A DNA stretch of 33,869 nt, taken from positions 1-33,869 of the forward strand of contig DXEU01000182.1 in NCBI GenBank assembly GCA_019114845.1. The letters run 5' to 3'. Below the pieces are notes generated by a model. The model was not told the origin of the DNA. It saw only the letters and a list, made by a program, of their open reading frames with translations, and made no database searches. The first letter of the stretch is position 1. Each line of letters starts with the position of its first letter. Made by a program: the position numbers and the translations under genes. Shown in pieces: positions 23,005 through 29,679 of this stretch. This stretch comes from Candidatus Lachnoclostridium stercoripullorum (GTDB taxonomy: Bacteria > Bacillota > Clostridia > Lachnospirales > Lachnospiraceae).

Positions 23005-23076
23005 GGCCTATTGGTCAAGCGGTCAAGACGCCGCCCTCTCACGGCGGAAACCCGGGTTCGATTCCCGGATAGGTCA
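23005..23076 (+). tRNA. tRNA-Glu (anticodon CTC), copy 2
   Basis: Identical to tRNA-Glu copy 1. The Pro-Glu spacer is six bases here and seven in copy 1. It is the last tRNA of the cluster. Confidence 0.96.
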
Positions 23077-23084
23077 TCAGAAGA

Positions 23085-23121
23085 AAGCATGATTCCAGGA
23101 CAACTGGGACCGTGCTTTTTT
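23085..23121 (+). terminator. Intrinsic terminator of the tRNA cluster
   Basis: A 14-bp stem with one mismatch and two G-U pairs (AAGCATGATTCCAG, 23085-23098, with CTGGGACCGTGCTT, 23104-23117) and a T-run. Its T-run merges with the palindrome of repeat copy B. Confidence 0.85.
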
Positions 23122-23122
23122 A

Positions 23123-23190
23123 TTTAATAGGAAACTTCGTTCCCTATTAAATAAAAAAGCTCCGCTGTGGATGCGCACACTTTTTTGTTT
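23123..23190. repeat. Dispersed hairpin repeat, copy B
   Basis: The second copy of the element at 9631-9700. The 29-base hairpin (23123-23151) and the GCTCCGCTGTGG block (23159-23180) are identical to copy A. Here the stem is longer: an 18-bp perfect outer arm at 23114-23131 pairs with 23143-23160, because the T-run of the tRNA terminator and the A-run of the repeat are complementary. It could therefore terminate transcription in both directions. Confidence 0.85.
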
Positions 23191-23222
23191 CATTTGTTCT
23201 GCGGTGAGAGGGGAAAATTGTC

Positions 23223-23228
23223 TATAAT
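23223..23228 (+). promoter_or_regulatory. Possible -10 box of the recombinase gene
   Basis: A perfect TATAAT lies 88 bases before the recombinase ATG. No -35 match at 16-18 bases is visible, so the promoter call is weak. The intervening leader has no other clear signal. Confidence 0.35.
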
Positions 23229-23316
23229 TAGAACAGCATCCATGTGCAGGGGCGGCGGACGCCCCCCCCGCATATGGGGGCGGACATACGAAAAACAGCG
23301 GGCGAGGAGGGGTTCT

Positions 23317-24210
23317 ATGGAGACAATCAGCACCGAAACCAGGAAAATGTCATCGGATCTGCGGGTACAGTATGAGAGGTGGATGGAGGAGAATGAGAGG
23401 AGCCGGGGGACGATCCGAAAATACGGGTACTATCTAGCCCTGTTTCAGGAGTATCTGGGCGGCAGGGAGATCACCAGGCGGGAGGTAATCCGGTGGAAGG
23501 AGGTGTTAAAAGGGCGTTTTTCACCGGGGACGGTCAACGGCGCGCTGGCGGCCGTCAACAGCCTGTTTGCCTACTGCGGCTGGAAGGATCTGCAGGTCCG
23601 GCTGTTGAAAGTGGGGAGGAAGGTCTTCTGCGAGAGCCGCAGGGAGCTGACGAAAAATGAGTACCTTCGCCTGGTGAGGGCGGCGAGGGACAGCGGAAAT
23701 GAGAGGCTGGCCTTGCTCCTGCAGACGGTCTGCTCCACAGGGATCCGCATCTCGGAGCTGGCGGCCATCACCGTGGAGGCGGCCTGCGCCAGGAGCGCCT
23801 CCGTGGACTGCAAGGGAAAGATCCGCACAGTGTTTCTGCCGGAGGCCCTCTGCCGCCTGCTGCGCCGCTACGCGGACAAGAGGGGGATCCGCTCCGGACA
23901 GATTTTCGTCACCAGGGGCGGGCGTCCCCTGGACCGGAGCAACATCTGGAGAGATATGAAAAAGCTGAGCCAGGCCGCCGGCGTGGAGCCGGAGAAAATA
24001 TTTCCCCACAACCTGCGCCACCTGTTTGCCAGAACCTACTACAGCCAGGAGAGAGACCTTCTGCGCCTGTCGGACATCCTGGGGCACAGCGACATCAACA
24101 CCACCCGGATCTATACCAGGGAGAGCGGAGCAGACCATCTGCGCCGCCTGGAGCAGCTGGGACTGGTGGTGGAGGGGGAGAAGTACAACAGAATAACTCT
24201 TTTGTTGTAA
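23317..24210 (+). CDS. Tyrosine recombinase (XerC/D-like integrase family)
   Basis: A 297-residue site-specific recombinase that would cut and rejoin DNA through a 3'-phosphotyrosine. The N-terminal SAM-like domain (about 15-95, with SRGTIRKYGYYLALFQEYL) binds DNA. The catalytic domain has the full set of residues: Arg144 in STGIRISEL, a Lys in CKGKIRTV, His231 and Arg234 in HNLRHLFA, His257 in LGHSDINTT and the nucleophile Tyr266 in RIYTRE. ATG 23317 has GAGGAGGGG upstream; a longer frame runs into the dispersed repeat. The last codons (YNRITLLL and stop) are also an inverted-repeat site (24184-24211), whose partner lies 171 bases downstream. That layout suggests it is an inversion enzyme rather than an island integrase, though it lies near tRNA genes. 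Confidence 0.9.
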   Translation: METISTETRKMSSDLRVQYERWMEENERSRGTIRKYGYYLALFQEYLGGREITRREVIRWKEVLKGRFSPGTVNGALAAVNSLFAYCGWKDLQVRLLKVGRKVFCESRRELTKNEYLRLVRAARDSGNERLALLLQTVCSTGIRISELAAITVEAACARSASVDCKGKIRTVFLPEALCRLLRRYADKRGIRSGQIFVTRGGRPLDRSNIWRDMKKLSQAAGVEPEKIFPHNLRHLFARTYYSQERDLLRLSDILGHSDINTTRIYTRESGADHLRRLEQLGLVVEGEKYNRITLLL

Positions 24211-24211
24211 A
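24184..24211 (+). repeat. Left inverted repeat (candidate recombination site)
   Basis: TACAAC and GTTGTA arms (24184-24189 and 24204-24209) flank a 14-base centre whose middle is TAACTC (24194-24199). The reverse complement of 24184-24211 matches 24383-24410 at 27 of 28 positions. Each copy is itself a partial dyad of about 10-bp arms around a 6-base asymmetric core, the shape of a tyrosine-recombinase crossover site. The site overlaps the last eight codons and stop of the recombinase gene. Confidence 0.85.
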
Positions 24212-24275
24212 ATGCCTCCCCGTTTTCCGGCTATTATACTACAGAATGACAGCAAATTCCATAGGTTATAGTGAA

Positions 24276-24310
24276 AAGCCGATGCCGCGAGAGACTTCGG
24301 CTTATTTTTT
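24276..24310 (+). terminator. Intrinsic terminator inside the invertible segment
   Basis: AAGCCGA (24276-24282) pairs with TCGGCTT (24297-24303), followed by A and six T residues. It points toward the BTAD gene in the orientation shown. On the other strand the stem is followed by only four T residues, so it is weaker there. Confidence 0.75.
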
Positions 24311-24382
24311 GCGTCCAGACGGCTTTTTCTATGTCAGACCGTGGGCATTTTTCATGAACTGGACCATTCACCCCCCTTCCCA

Positions 24383-24410
24383 TTTACAACAAAAGAGTTA
24401 TTCCGTTGTA
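24383..24410 (-). repeat. Right inverted repeat (candidate recombination site)
   Basis: The inverted partner of 24184-24211, with core GAGTTA (24395-24400), the exact reverse complement of the left core. The one difference lies in the right arm. It sits 41 bases before the BTAD regulator start. Confidence 0.85.
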
Positions 24411-24451
24411 AAACGGCCTCCCGGCAATCTGGCAGAGAGGAATGAGGAGAG

Positions 24452-25642
24452 TTGGCGGTACTGCGCATTCGTATGTTGGGAAATCTGGAGATGGAATATA
24501 ACGGCAGGGAGGTGGAGCGGGATCTCACCGGGAACGGGAAAATGCTCCAGCTGTTTTTGATCCTGTCCTGGGCCGGGGCGCGGGGGATCAGCCGGGGGAA
24601 GCTGCAGGATTATCTCTACGACACCCGCTCCGCCAACGCGGGAAACGCCTTGCGGGTCTCCATCTCCCGCCTGCGAAAGGTCATCGCCGACGCGGGCCTT
24701 GCCGGGCCGGACAACATCCAGTACAAGAATGGGAACTATGTCTTCCAGGATCCGGAGCTGACCCTGGAGGTGGACGCTGTGATGCTGGAGAAGGCCTGCG
24801 CCAGGGCGGCGTCGGAGAGCGATCCCGGAAAACGGCTGGAGTGCCTCCAGGAGGCGGCTGGCTACTATGGGGGAGAATTCCTGCCGGCGATGTCCGGGGA
24901 TCCCTGGGTGGAGTCCATGCGGGGAAAATATCAGGACATGTACGTGGACTGCATCCGGGAGATGTGCAGGCTGAGAAAAAAGCAGGGGGAGCCGGAGGAG
25001 GTGGAGAAGCTCTGCCGCCGGGCCTTAAAGCTCTGCCCCATGGAGGAGTGGAGCGAGCTTCTCATCGAGAGCCTTCTGTCCATGAAGGAATACCGGGAGG
25101 CCAGGCGGGCGTACGATGAGGCGGCGAAGCTGTTTTTTGGCCACGACAGCCATGAGTCCGGCAGGCGGCGGCTGGAGCGCTTCCAGAAGATGGGCAGCCG
25201 CATCCAGATGATGGAGAAGGAGAACCAGACGCTGAAGGAGGAGCTGCGGGAGATCGGGCGCAGAAACGGAGCCTACCGGTGCAACTATCCGGGGTTCCTG
25301 GACTGCTTTCACATGTGCGCCAGGATCGAGGAGCGCCGGGACATGAACGCCCAGCTGATGATCTGCACGGTGGTCAGCCGGAACGGGCGGGAGATCCAGG
25401 ACGACAGGGAGATGGAGCAGTACTCCGAGAGCCTGTGCCAGATCATGGGGGAGAAGCTGCGGCGGGGGGACGTGTACGCCGTGTACCGTCCGGGCTGCGT
25501 GCTGGTGCTCCTAAACTACGTGGAGAAGCGGTTCCTGGACCGGGTCAAGGAGAGAATCCGCTCCGAATTCCGGGAAAAATGCGGGGGAAAAGCCACCCTG
25601 CGCATGGAGACGGTGAAGGTGACCGAGTGCGGCAAGGGCTGA
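24452..25642 (+). CDS. SARP/BTAD-type transcriptional regulator with novel C-terminal domain
   Basis: A 396-residue regulator. Residues 1-95 look like an OmpR-type winged helix (LRIRMLGNLEMEYNGREV, then ANAGNALRVSISRLRKVI and NGNYVF). Residues about 105-245 form a bacterial transcriptional activator (BTAD) TPR-like domain (YYGGEFLPAMSGDPWVESMR, LCRRALKLCPMEEWSELLIESLL, EYREARRAYDEAAKLF). A coiled-coil-like linker follows (about 250-272). The last ~120 residues (from NYPGFLDCFHMCARIEERRD) form a domain I do not recognise, with a weak resemblance to a degenerate GGDEF-like fold. The start is TTG 24452 after GAGGAG. Targets are unknown. It lies directly after the candidate inverton, so its transcription may be phase-variable. 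A perfect promoter for the next unit starts 6 bases after its stop. Confidence 0.8.
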   Translation: MAVLRIRMLGNLEMEYNGREVERDLTGNGKMLQLFLILSWAGARGISRGKLQDYLYDTRSANAGNALRVSISRLRKVIADAGLAGPDNIQYKNGNYVFQDPELTLEVDAVMLEKACARAASESDPGKRLECLQEAAGYYGGEFLPAMSGDPWVESMRGKYQDMYVDCIREMCRLRKKQGEPEEVEKLCRRALKLCPMEEWSELLIESLLSMKEYREARRAYDEAAKLFFGHDSHESGRRRLERFQKMGSRIQMMEKENQTLKEELREIGRRNGAYRCNYPGFLDCFHMCARIEERRDMNAQLMICTVVSRNGREIQDDREMEQYSESLCQIMGEKLRRGDVYAVYRPGCVLVLLNYVEKRFLDRVKERIRSEFREKCGGKATLRMETVKVTECGKG

Positions 25643-25647
25643 CAGGG

Positions 25648-25676
25648 TTGACATACAGCCATTCTTTTTCTATAAT
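25648..25676 (+). promoter_or_regulatory. Perfect-consensus sigma-A promoter
   Basis: TTGACA (25648-25653), exactly 17 bases, TATAAT (25671-25676). It is the strongest promoter in the window, with predicted start near 25683, and drives the structured leader before the second CorC-type gene. Confidence 0.92.
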
Positions 25677-25682
25677 GGATTT

Positions 25683-25875
25683 TGTTGGTCCCCGGCAGCG
25701 AGCCGGAGGACAGGGAATTTATTCCGTTAGGAGAACGATCACAGATGGACGATGCCGGTTTGGACACAGACCCGACATGCCGCTTGCCAGAGAGCGGAAC
25801 AGAGAAAATGTCAGATGATTTTATAGAGAGACATCACCCGCGAGTATCCCACAGGAGCGCGGGCTGTCTCTTTTT
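25683..25875 (+). ncRNA. Structured leader RNA with terminator; possible riboswitch or small RNA (class unknown)
   Basis: A transcript of about 193 bases between a perfect promoter and an intrinsic terminator, 62 bases before a CorC-type cation-transport gene. Visible hairpins are GTCC-CCGGC with GCCGG-A-GGAC (about 25688-25711), GGAAT/ATTCC, CGTT/AACG and CCGCT/AGCGG. The terminator uses AGAGACA with TGTCTCT (25827-25833 and 25865-25871) plus CCCGCG with CGCGGG (25837-25842 and 25858-25863), then TTTTT. An alternative helix ATGTC (25808-25812) with GACAT (25830-25834) would disrupt the terminator, so it could be an antiterminator. This arrangement fits a riboswitch. The GTTAGG motif recalls the M-box, but the rest of that consensus is not met. 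Confidence 0.6.
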
Positions 25876-25937
25876 GCGTCTTTATGGGGAAATCGGTCCG
25901 GCGCAGAGAGAGGTTTAGAAGAAAAGGAGAAGAAAGT

Positions 25938-27200
25938 ATGAACATATCCCTGATTATCATTGTGTGCTGTATTATCATGTCAGCCTATTTTTCCGCCACG
26001 GAGACGGCCTTCTCGTCCCTGAACCGGGTGCGGATGAAGAGCCTGGCGGAGAAGGGAAATAAGCGGGCCGCCCTGGTGCTGCGCCTGTCGGAGAACTATG
26101 ACAGCCTGCTGTCCACGATTTTGATCGGAAACAACATTGTGAACATCACCAGCACCTCCGTGGCCACGGTGCTGTTCGTGCGCCTTTTGGGGGAGGAGAG
26201 GGGCTCCAGCCTGTCCACCCTGGTGATGACCATCGTGGTGCTGATCTTCGGCGAGGTCTCCCCCAAGAGCCTGGCCAAGGAGGTCCCGGAGAATTTTGCC
26301 CTGTTCTCCGCCCCCATCCTGCGGGTGCTGGTGATCATCTTGAGCCCGGCCAACTTCCTGTTCGGCCAGTGGAAGAAGCTTCTGTCCCTGATTTTCAAAT
26401 TCTCCAGGGAGAGCGGCATCACGGAGGAGGAGCTTCTCATCATGGTGGAGGAGGCCAAGCAGGACGGCGGCATCGATGAGCAGGAGGGGACGCTGATCCG
26501 CAGCGCCATCGAGTTCTCCGACCTGACGGCGGAGGACGTGCTGACCCCCAGGATCGACGTGGCGGCGGTGCCCGCGGACGCCACCCAGGAGGAGATCGCC
26601 GATATTTTCACGGAGACCGGATTTTCCAGACTTCCGGTGTACCGGGAAAACGTGGACAACATCGTGGGCATCATCTACCAGAAGGATTTTTACAACCAGA
26701 TCTATCACACGGAGCGCAAGCTGGAGGAGATCATCCGCCCGGCCCTGTTCATCGCCATGGGCAAGAAGGTGGGCCAGCTGTTGAAGGAGCTGCAGCAGAA
26801 AAAAATGCACATTGCGGTGGTGCTGGACGAGTTCGGCGGAACCGCCGGCATTGTGACCCTGGAGGACATCCTGGAAGAGCTGGTGGGAGAGATCTGGGAC
26901 GAGCACGACAAGGTGGTGCAGGAGGTGGAACAGATCTCCGACGGGGAGTACCTGGTGATGGGCAGCGCCAACGTGGAGAAGCTGTTTGAGCGCCTGGGAA
27001 AAGAGCGGGAGTTCGACGTCCTCACCGTCAGCGGATGGGTGATGGAGGTGGCGGAGAAGATTCCCGCCGCCGGGGAGCAGTTCCGGTTTGAGGATCTGGA
27101 GATCACCGTGCTGGAGATGGACGACAAGCGGGTGGAGAAGGTGCGGATCGTGCGCACCGGCGAGAAGTTGCCAAACGAGAAAGAATCGGTTATGCTGTAG
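25938..27200 (+). CDS. CNNM/DUF21-CBS-CorC_HlyC membrane protein, second copy
   Basis: A 420-residue paralogue of the protein at 3709-5040. It has a DUF21 region with hydrophobic segments (ISLIIIVCCIIMSAYFSATE, STLVMTIVVLIFGEVSPKSL, ILRVLVIILSPANFLF), a CBS pair at about 195-320 (TPRIDVAAVP, VVLDEFGGTAGIVTLEDILEELVGEIWDE) and a C-terminal CorC_HlyC domain. The family is linked to magnesium and other divalent-cation homeostasis. ATG 25938 has AAAAGGAGAAG upstream. Unlike the first copy it has a long structured leader with a terminator, which suggests ligand-controlled expression. A HAD phosphatase and ybaK follow without a terminator. Confidence 0.92.
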   Translation: MNISLIIIVCCIIMSAYFSATETAFSSLNRVRMKSLAEKGNKRAALVLRLSENYDSLLSTILIGNNIVNITSTSVATVLFVRLLGEERGSSLSTLVMTIVVLIFGEVSPKSLAKEVPENFALFSAPILRVLVIILSPANFLFGQWKKLLSLIFKFSRESGITEEELLIMVEEAKQDGGIDEQEGTLIRSAIEFSDLTAEDVLTPRIDVAAVPADATQEEIADIFTETGFSRLPVYRENVDNIVGIIYQKDFYNQIYHTERKLEEIIRPALFIAMGKKVGQLLKELQQKKMHIAVVLDEFGGTAGIVTLEDILEELVGEIWDEHDKVVQEVEQISDGEYLVMGSANVEKLFERLGKEREFDVLTVSGWVMEVAEKIPAAGEQFRFEDLEITVLEMDDKRVEKVRIVRTGEKLPNEKESVML

Positions 27201-27235
27201 AGAACACAGAAGAACAGACAGATAGGAGAGACAGA

Positions 27236-28048
27236 ATGGAGAGAAAGCGTTTTTTGGTGTGTATTGACTCCGATGGCTGCGCCATCGACAGCATGGATGG
27301 AAAGCACAGGCTGTGCTTCGCCCCCCTCATGGTGGAAACATGGCAGATGGAGGGCCACAGGGAGGAGGCCGAGGAGATCTGGAACAAGGTCAGCCTCTGG
27401 TCGGTGAACCGGGGAATCAACCGTTTCAGAGGCCTCCAGATGGCCCTGGAGCTCTGTGGGGAGAGAGGGTTTCTGAAGGAGGATCTGACGGATCTGGCCG
27501 CCTGGAATGCCCGCACGAAAGTCTACTCCAACGCGGCCCTGGAGGAGGAGATCGGGAGGACTGGGAGTCCTCTCCTGGAGAAGGTGCTGGAGTGGTCCAT
27601 CTCCAGCAACGCGGCCATCGCCGCCCTGCCGCCCTGCCGGGTGTTCCCGGGGGTGAGGGAAGCCCTGGAGAGGATGAGCCGGGACGGGGATCTGGTAGTG
27701 GTCTCGTCGGCAAACCGGGAATCCGTGGAGACCGAGTGGAACCGCCACGGCCTGATCCGCCTGGTGCGGGAGGTGATGGCCCAGGATTCCGGCACAAAGA
27801 CCGCCTGCATCGCCAGGCAGATGGAGAAAGGCTACGACGGGGACCATGTGCTGATGATCGGCGACGCCCCGGGGGACGGGAGAGCGGCGGAGAGAAACGG
27901 CGCCCTCTTTTTCCCCATCGTGTGCGGCCGGGAGGCGGAGAGCTGGAGGCAGCTGCTGGAGGAGGGCTTTGAGCGCTTCCTGAACGGCACCTACAGGGGA
28001 GCGTACGCCGAGGGGCGGATGAAGGAATTTCTGGAGGCACTGAGATGA
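27236..28048 (+). CDS. HAD-superfamily hydrolase
   Basis: A 270-residue HAD-fold protein. Motif I is CIDSDGCAID near residue 11 (a DxD type with nucleophile Asp), motif II is VVSSANRES, a Lys follows near GTKTACIARQ and motif IV is MIGDAPGDGRAA. A helical cap domain of about 110 residues follows motif I. It is probably a phosphatase on a small metabolite. The substrate cannot be read from sequence. It starts 35 bases after the CorC-type gene and its stop overlaps the ybaK start (ATGA), so the three genes form one operon. Confidence 0.82.
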   Translation: MERKRFLVCIDSDGCAIDSMDGKHRLCFAPLMVETWQMEGHREEAEEIWNKVSLWSVNRGINRFRGLQMALELCGERGFLKEDLTDLAAWNARTKVYSNAALEEEIGRTGSPLLEKVLEWSISSNAAIAALPPCRVFPGVREALERMSRDGDLVVVSSANRESVETEWNRHGLIRLVREVMAQDSGTKTACIARQMEKGYDGDHVLMIGDAPGDGRAAERNGALFFPIVCGREAESWRQLLEEGFERFLNGTYRGAYAEGRMKEFLEALR

Positions 28049-28527
28049 GCGGGATCGAGAAAACCAACGTGATGCGCCTCCTGGATCAGGCGGGCATCGC
28101 CTATGAGGCCAGGGAGTACGAGGTGGATGAGAAGGATCTCTCCGGATCCCACGCGGCGGACGTGATGGGGGAGGACCACGACCTGGTCTTTAAGACCCTG
28201 GTTCTTAAAGGGGAGCGGACGGGCCATCTGGTCTGCTGCATCCCCGTGGACGAGGAGCTGGACTTGAAAAAGGCGGCCAGGGCCGCCGGCGACAAGAAGG
28301 TGGAGATGCTTCCCATGAAGGACCTGCTGGGGGTCACCGGCTACATCCGGGGCGGCTGTTCGCCCGTGGGGATGAAGAAGAAATTCCCCACTTATATAGA
28401 AGAAACGGCCGTACTTTTTGACCGGATCGCCGTCAGCGCCGGCGTGCGGGGAAAGCAGATTCTGGTGAATCCGGAGGCGCTGGCCGCGTATGTGGAGGGG
28501 GAGTTTGTGCCCCTGATCAAGGAGTGA
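28045..28527 (+). CDS. ybaK: Cys-tRNA(Pro) deacylase YbaK/EbsC family
   Basis: YbaK hydrolyses cysteine wrongly attached to tRNA-Pro, acting in trans. The 160-residue protein fits the family length. It shows EKTNVMRLLDQAGIAYE, GEDHDLVFKTLVLKG with the conserved Lys of the active site, VCCIPVDEELDLKKAARA, VTGYIRGGCSPVGMKKKFPTYIEE (the G-x-x-P-G-like signature) and ILVNPEALAAYV. ATG 28045 overlaps the stop of the HAD gene. The family link to proline tRNA is notable only because tRNA-Pro genes lie 5 kb away; I draw no functional conclusion from that. Confidence 0.92.
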   Translation: MSGIEKTNVMRLLDQAGIAYEAREYEVDEKDLSGSHAADVMGEDHDLVFKTLVLKGERTGHLVCCIPVDEELDLKKAARAAGDKKVEMLPMKDLLGVTGYIRGGCSPVGMKKKFPTYIEETAVLFDRIAVSAGVRGKQILVNPEALAAYVEGEFVPLIKE

Positions 28528-28571
28528 ACGCCCGGATTTCGCGGGCGGAAAGGGCGGAAAAGAGTTTACAT

Positions 28572-28602
28572 AAGGCAGAACCGGGAAAAACGGCTCTGCC
28601 TT
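28572..28602 (+). terminator. Probable terminator after ybaK
   Basis: AAGGCAGA-A-CCG pairs with CGG-C-TCTGCCTT (28572-28583 with 28591-28602), one internal mismatch, followed by an AT-rich but not T-only stretch. Confidence 0.6.
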
Positions 28603-28767
28603 AAATATTAAATTATTTAACAAAAATGTAATATTTGAGAGCGGGGACAAGATAAAAATAGCACAAAAAACGGGGGTAAAATGGATGAAAACTCATATAC
28701 AGTGCATATAAAGCGAAATCTTATATAAAAAAACGAAGAAGATTATGACAAAAATGTGAAATGTGAA
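28603..28767. other. AT-rich intergenic region
   Basis: About 165 bases between the ybaK terminator and the promoter of the SleB-like gene, much lower in GC than the genes on either side. No open frame, repeat or RNA signature is visible. Confidence 0.5.
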
Positions 28768-28797
28768 TTGACTTTTGTAACATTCCTCCCCTATAAT
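28768..28797 (+). promoter_or_regulatory. Sigma-A promoter of the SleB-like hydrolase gene
   Basis: TTGACT (28768-28773), an 18-base spacer and a perfect TATAAT (28792-28797). A short GGGG/CCCC hairpin lies at the start of the transcript. Confidence 0.8.
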
Positions 28798-28832
28798 TTG
28801 GGGCGTCACCCCGAAAAAAAGGAGGAATGTGT

Positions 28833-29549
28833 ATGCTGACTTTCAAGCGACATCGTTTTGCTGCCCTGGCGGCTGCGGTTTTAGTGGCCCTGATCCTGGC
28901 GCTCACCACCGGAAGTTCCATGACGACGGAGGCTGCAAGGACGATCGACAATACAAAAGAAGGCCAAACAGGTCCTGGCTACGTGATCAACGCGCGGCTG
29001 AATGTTGCCGCGGCGGACGCACAGAATTTGCGGGATGGAAATATGCTTGCGGGCGGCCTGCTGCAGCAGTCGGTGCAGAGGCAGATGGAGAAGGAAGAGA
29101 TGCTCCGCCTGCGGACGGAAGAAAATAAGAAATTGTTGGAGGAGCAGGCAAAGCGGGACGCCAGAGCGGCCATCAACTGTTCCGACGAAGATTATAATAC
29201 CCTGCTGCGGATTGTGCAGGCGGAGGCTGGGGTCTGCGATGAGAAGGGGAAAATCCTGGTGGCCAACGTGATCATCAACCGGGTGAAAAGCCCCCGTTTC
29301 CCCAACACTATTCGGGGAGTGGTCTACCAGGCCAACCAGTTTTCGCCGGTGTCCAACGGGAGCATCAACCGGGTGCGGGTCACCCAGGAGACCATCGACT
29401 GCGTGGACCGGGCCCTTGCCGGGGAGGATTACTCCCAGGGAGCGCTGTTTTTCATGAACCGCGGGCGGTCCAGATCCGGGGCGGTGGGCTGGTTTGACAG
29501 AAGCCTGACCTACCTGTTCTCCCACGACGGCCACGAGTTCTTCAAATGA
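28833..29549 (+). CDS. Secreted SleB-like cell wall hydrolase
   Basis: A 238-residue exported protein. A signal peptide or anchor occupies about residues 1-37 (KRHRFAALAAAVLVALILALTTG, with AxA-like cleavage near TEAA). A polar, partly coiled-coil linker follows (about 60-110). The C-terminal Hydrolase_2 (SleB catalytic) domain has YNTLLRIVQAEAGVCDEKGKIL, NVIINRVKSPRFPNTIRGVVY and GALFFMNRGRS, with the catalytic Glu in VQAEAG. The family are lytic transglycosylases of peptidoglycan or spore cortex. ATG 28833 lies 7 bases after GGAGG. The promoter is vegetative in type, and no ypeB partner is adjacent, so general cell-wall turnover is as likely as spore germination. Confidence 0.88.
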   Translation: MLTFKRHRFAALAAAVLVALILALTTGSSMTTEAARTIDNTKEGQTGPGYVINARLNVAAADAQNLRDGNMLAGGLLQQSVQRQMEKEEMLRLRTEENKKLLEEQAKRDARAAINCSDEDYNTLLRIVQAEAGVCDEKGKILVANVIINRVKSPRFPNTIRGVVYQANQFSPVSNGSINRVRVTQETIDCVDRALAGEDYSQGALFFMNRGRSRSGAVGWFDRSLTYLFSHDGHEFFK

Positions 29550-29596
29550 CCCGGCAGCGGTCAGGGTTGACGAAAAGAGAGAATTACTGTAAGATT

Positions 29597-29626
29597 AGGA
29601 CTGATTGTATGAGATCAGTCCTTTTT
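29597..29626 (+). terminator. Intrinsic terminator after the SleB-like gene
   Basis: A perfect 9-bp stem (AGGACTGAT, 29597-29605, with ATCAGTCCT, 29614-29622) and TTTTT. Confidence 0.9.
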
Positions 29627-29679
29627 ATTTTGCCGGGAAATCCATTTCCCCGCAGACGAACGTGTAAGAGGTAATGCCA

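Larger units (their letters stand above)
24184..24410. other. Candidate invertible DNA segment (inverton) controlling the BTAD regulator
   Basis: The 171 bases between the inverted repeats contain no gene. They hold back-to-back -10 boxes (TATACT on +, 24235-24240, overlapping TATAAT on -, 24233-24238), another + box TATAGT (24267-24272) and an intrinsic terminator on + (24276-24310). As drawn, + strand transcripts would stop at this terminator before reaching the regulator at 24452. After inversion the minus-strand TATAAT would face the regulator and the terminator would lie behind it. The ON/OFF reading is inference; the repeats, boxes and hairpin are seen directly. Confidence 0.6.

Noticed and set aside
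22628-24210. Integrated genomic island or prophage at the tRNA cluster
   Set aside because: A tyrosine recombinase lies near tRNA genes, but there is no cargo, no phage gene and no tRNA 3'-end direct repeat flanking an insert. The repeated tRNAs are whole genes.
24184-24410. MITE or small transposon with 28-bp terminal inverted repeats
   Set aside because: Not fully excluded, since a TA target duplication is possible at the ends. However, each repeat is itself a dyad with an asymmetric core, lies beside a recombinase gene and encodes its conserved end, which fits a recombination site better. Other genome copies would revive this reading.
25683-25875. M-box magnesium riboswitch, 6S RNA or SRP RNA
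   Set aside because: Only a GTTAGG fragment of the M-box consensus is present. The ends do not pair as in 6S RNA, and the SRP tetraloop motif is missing. It is left as class unknown.
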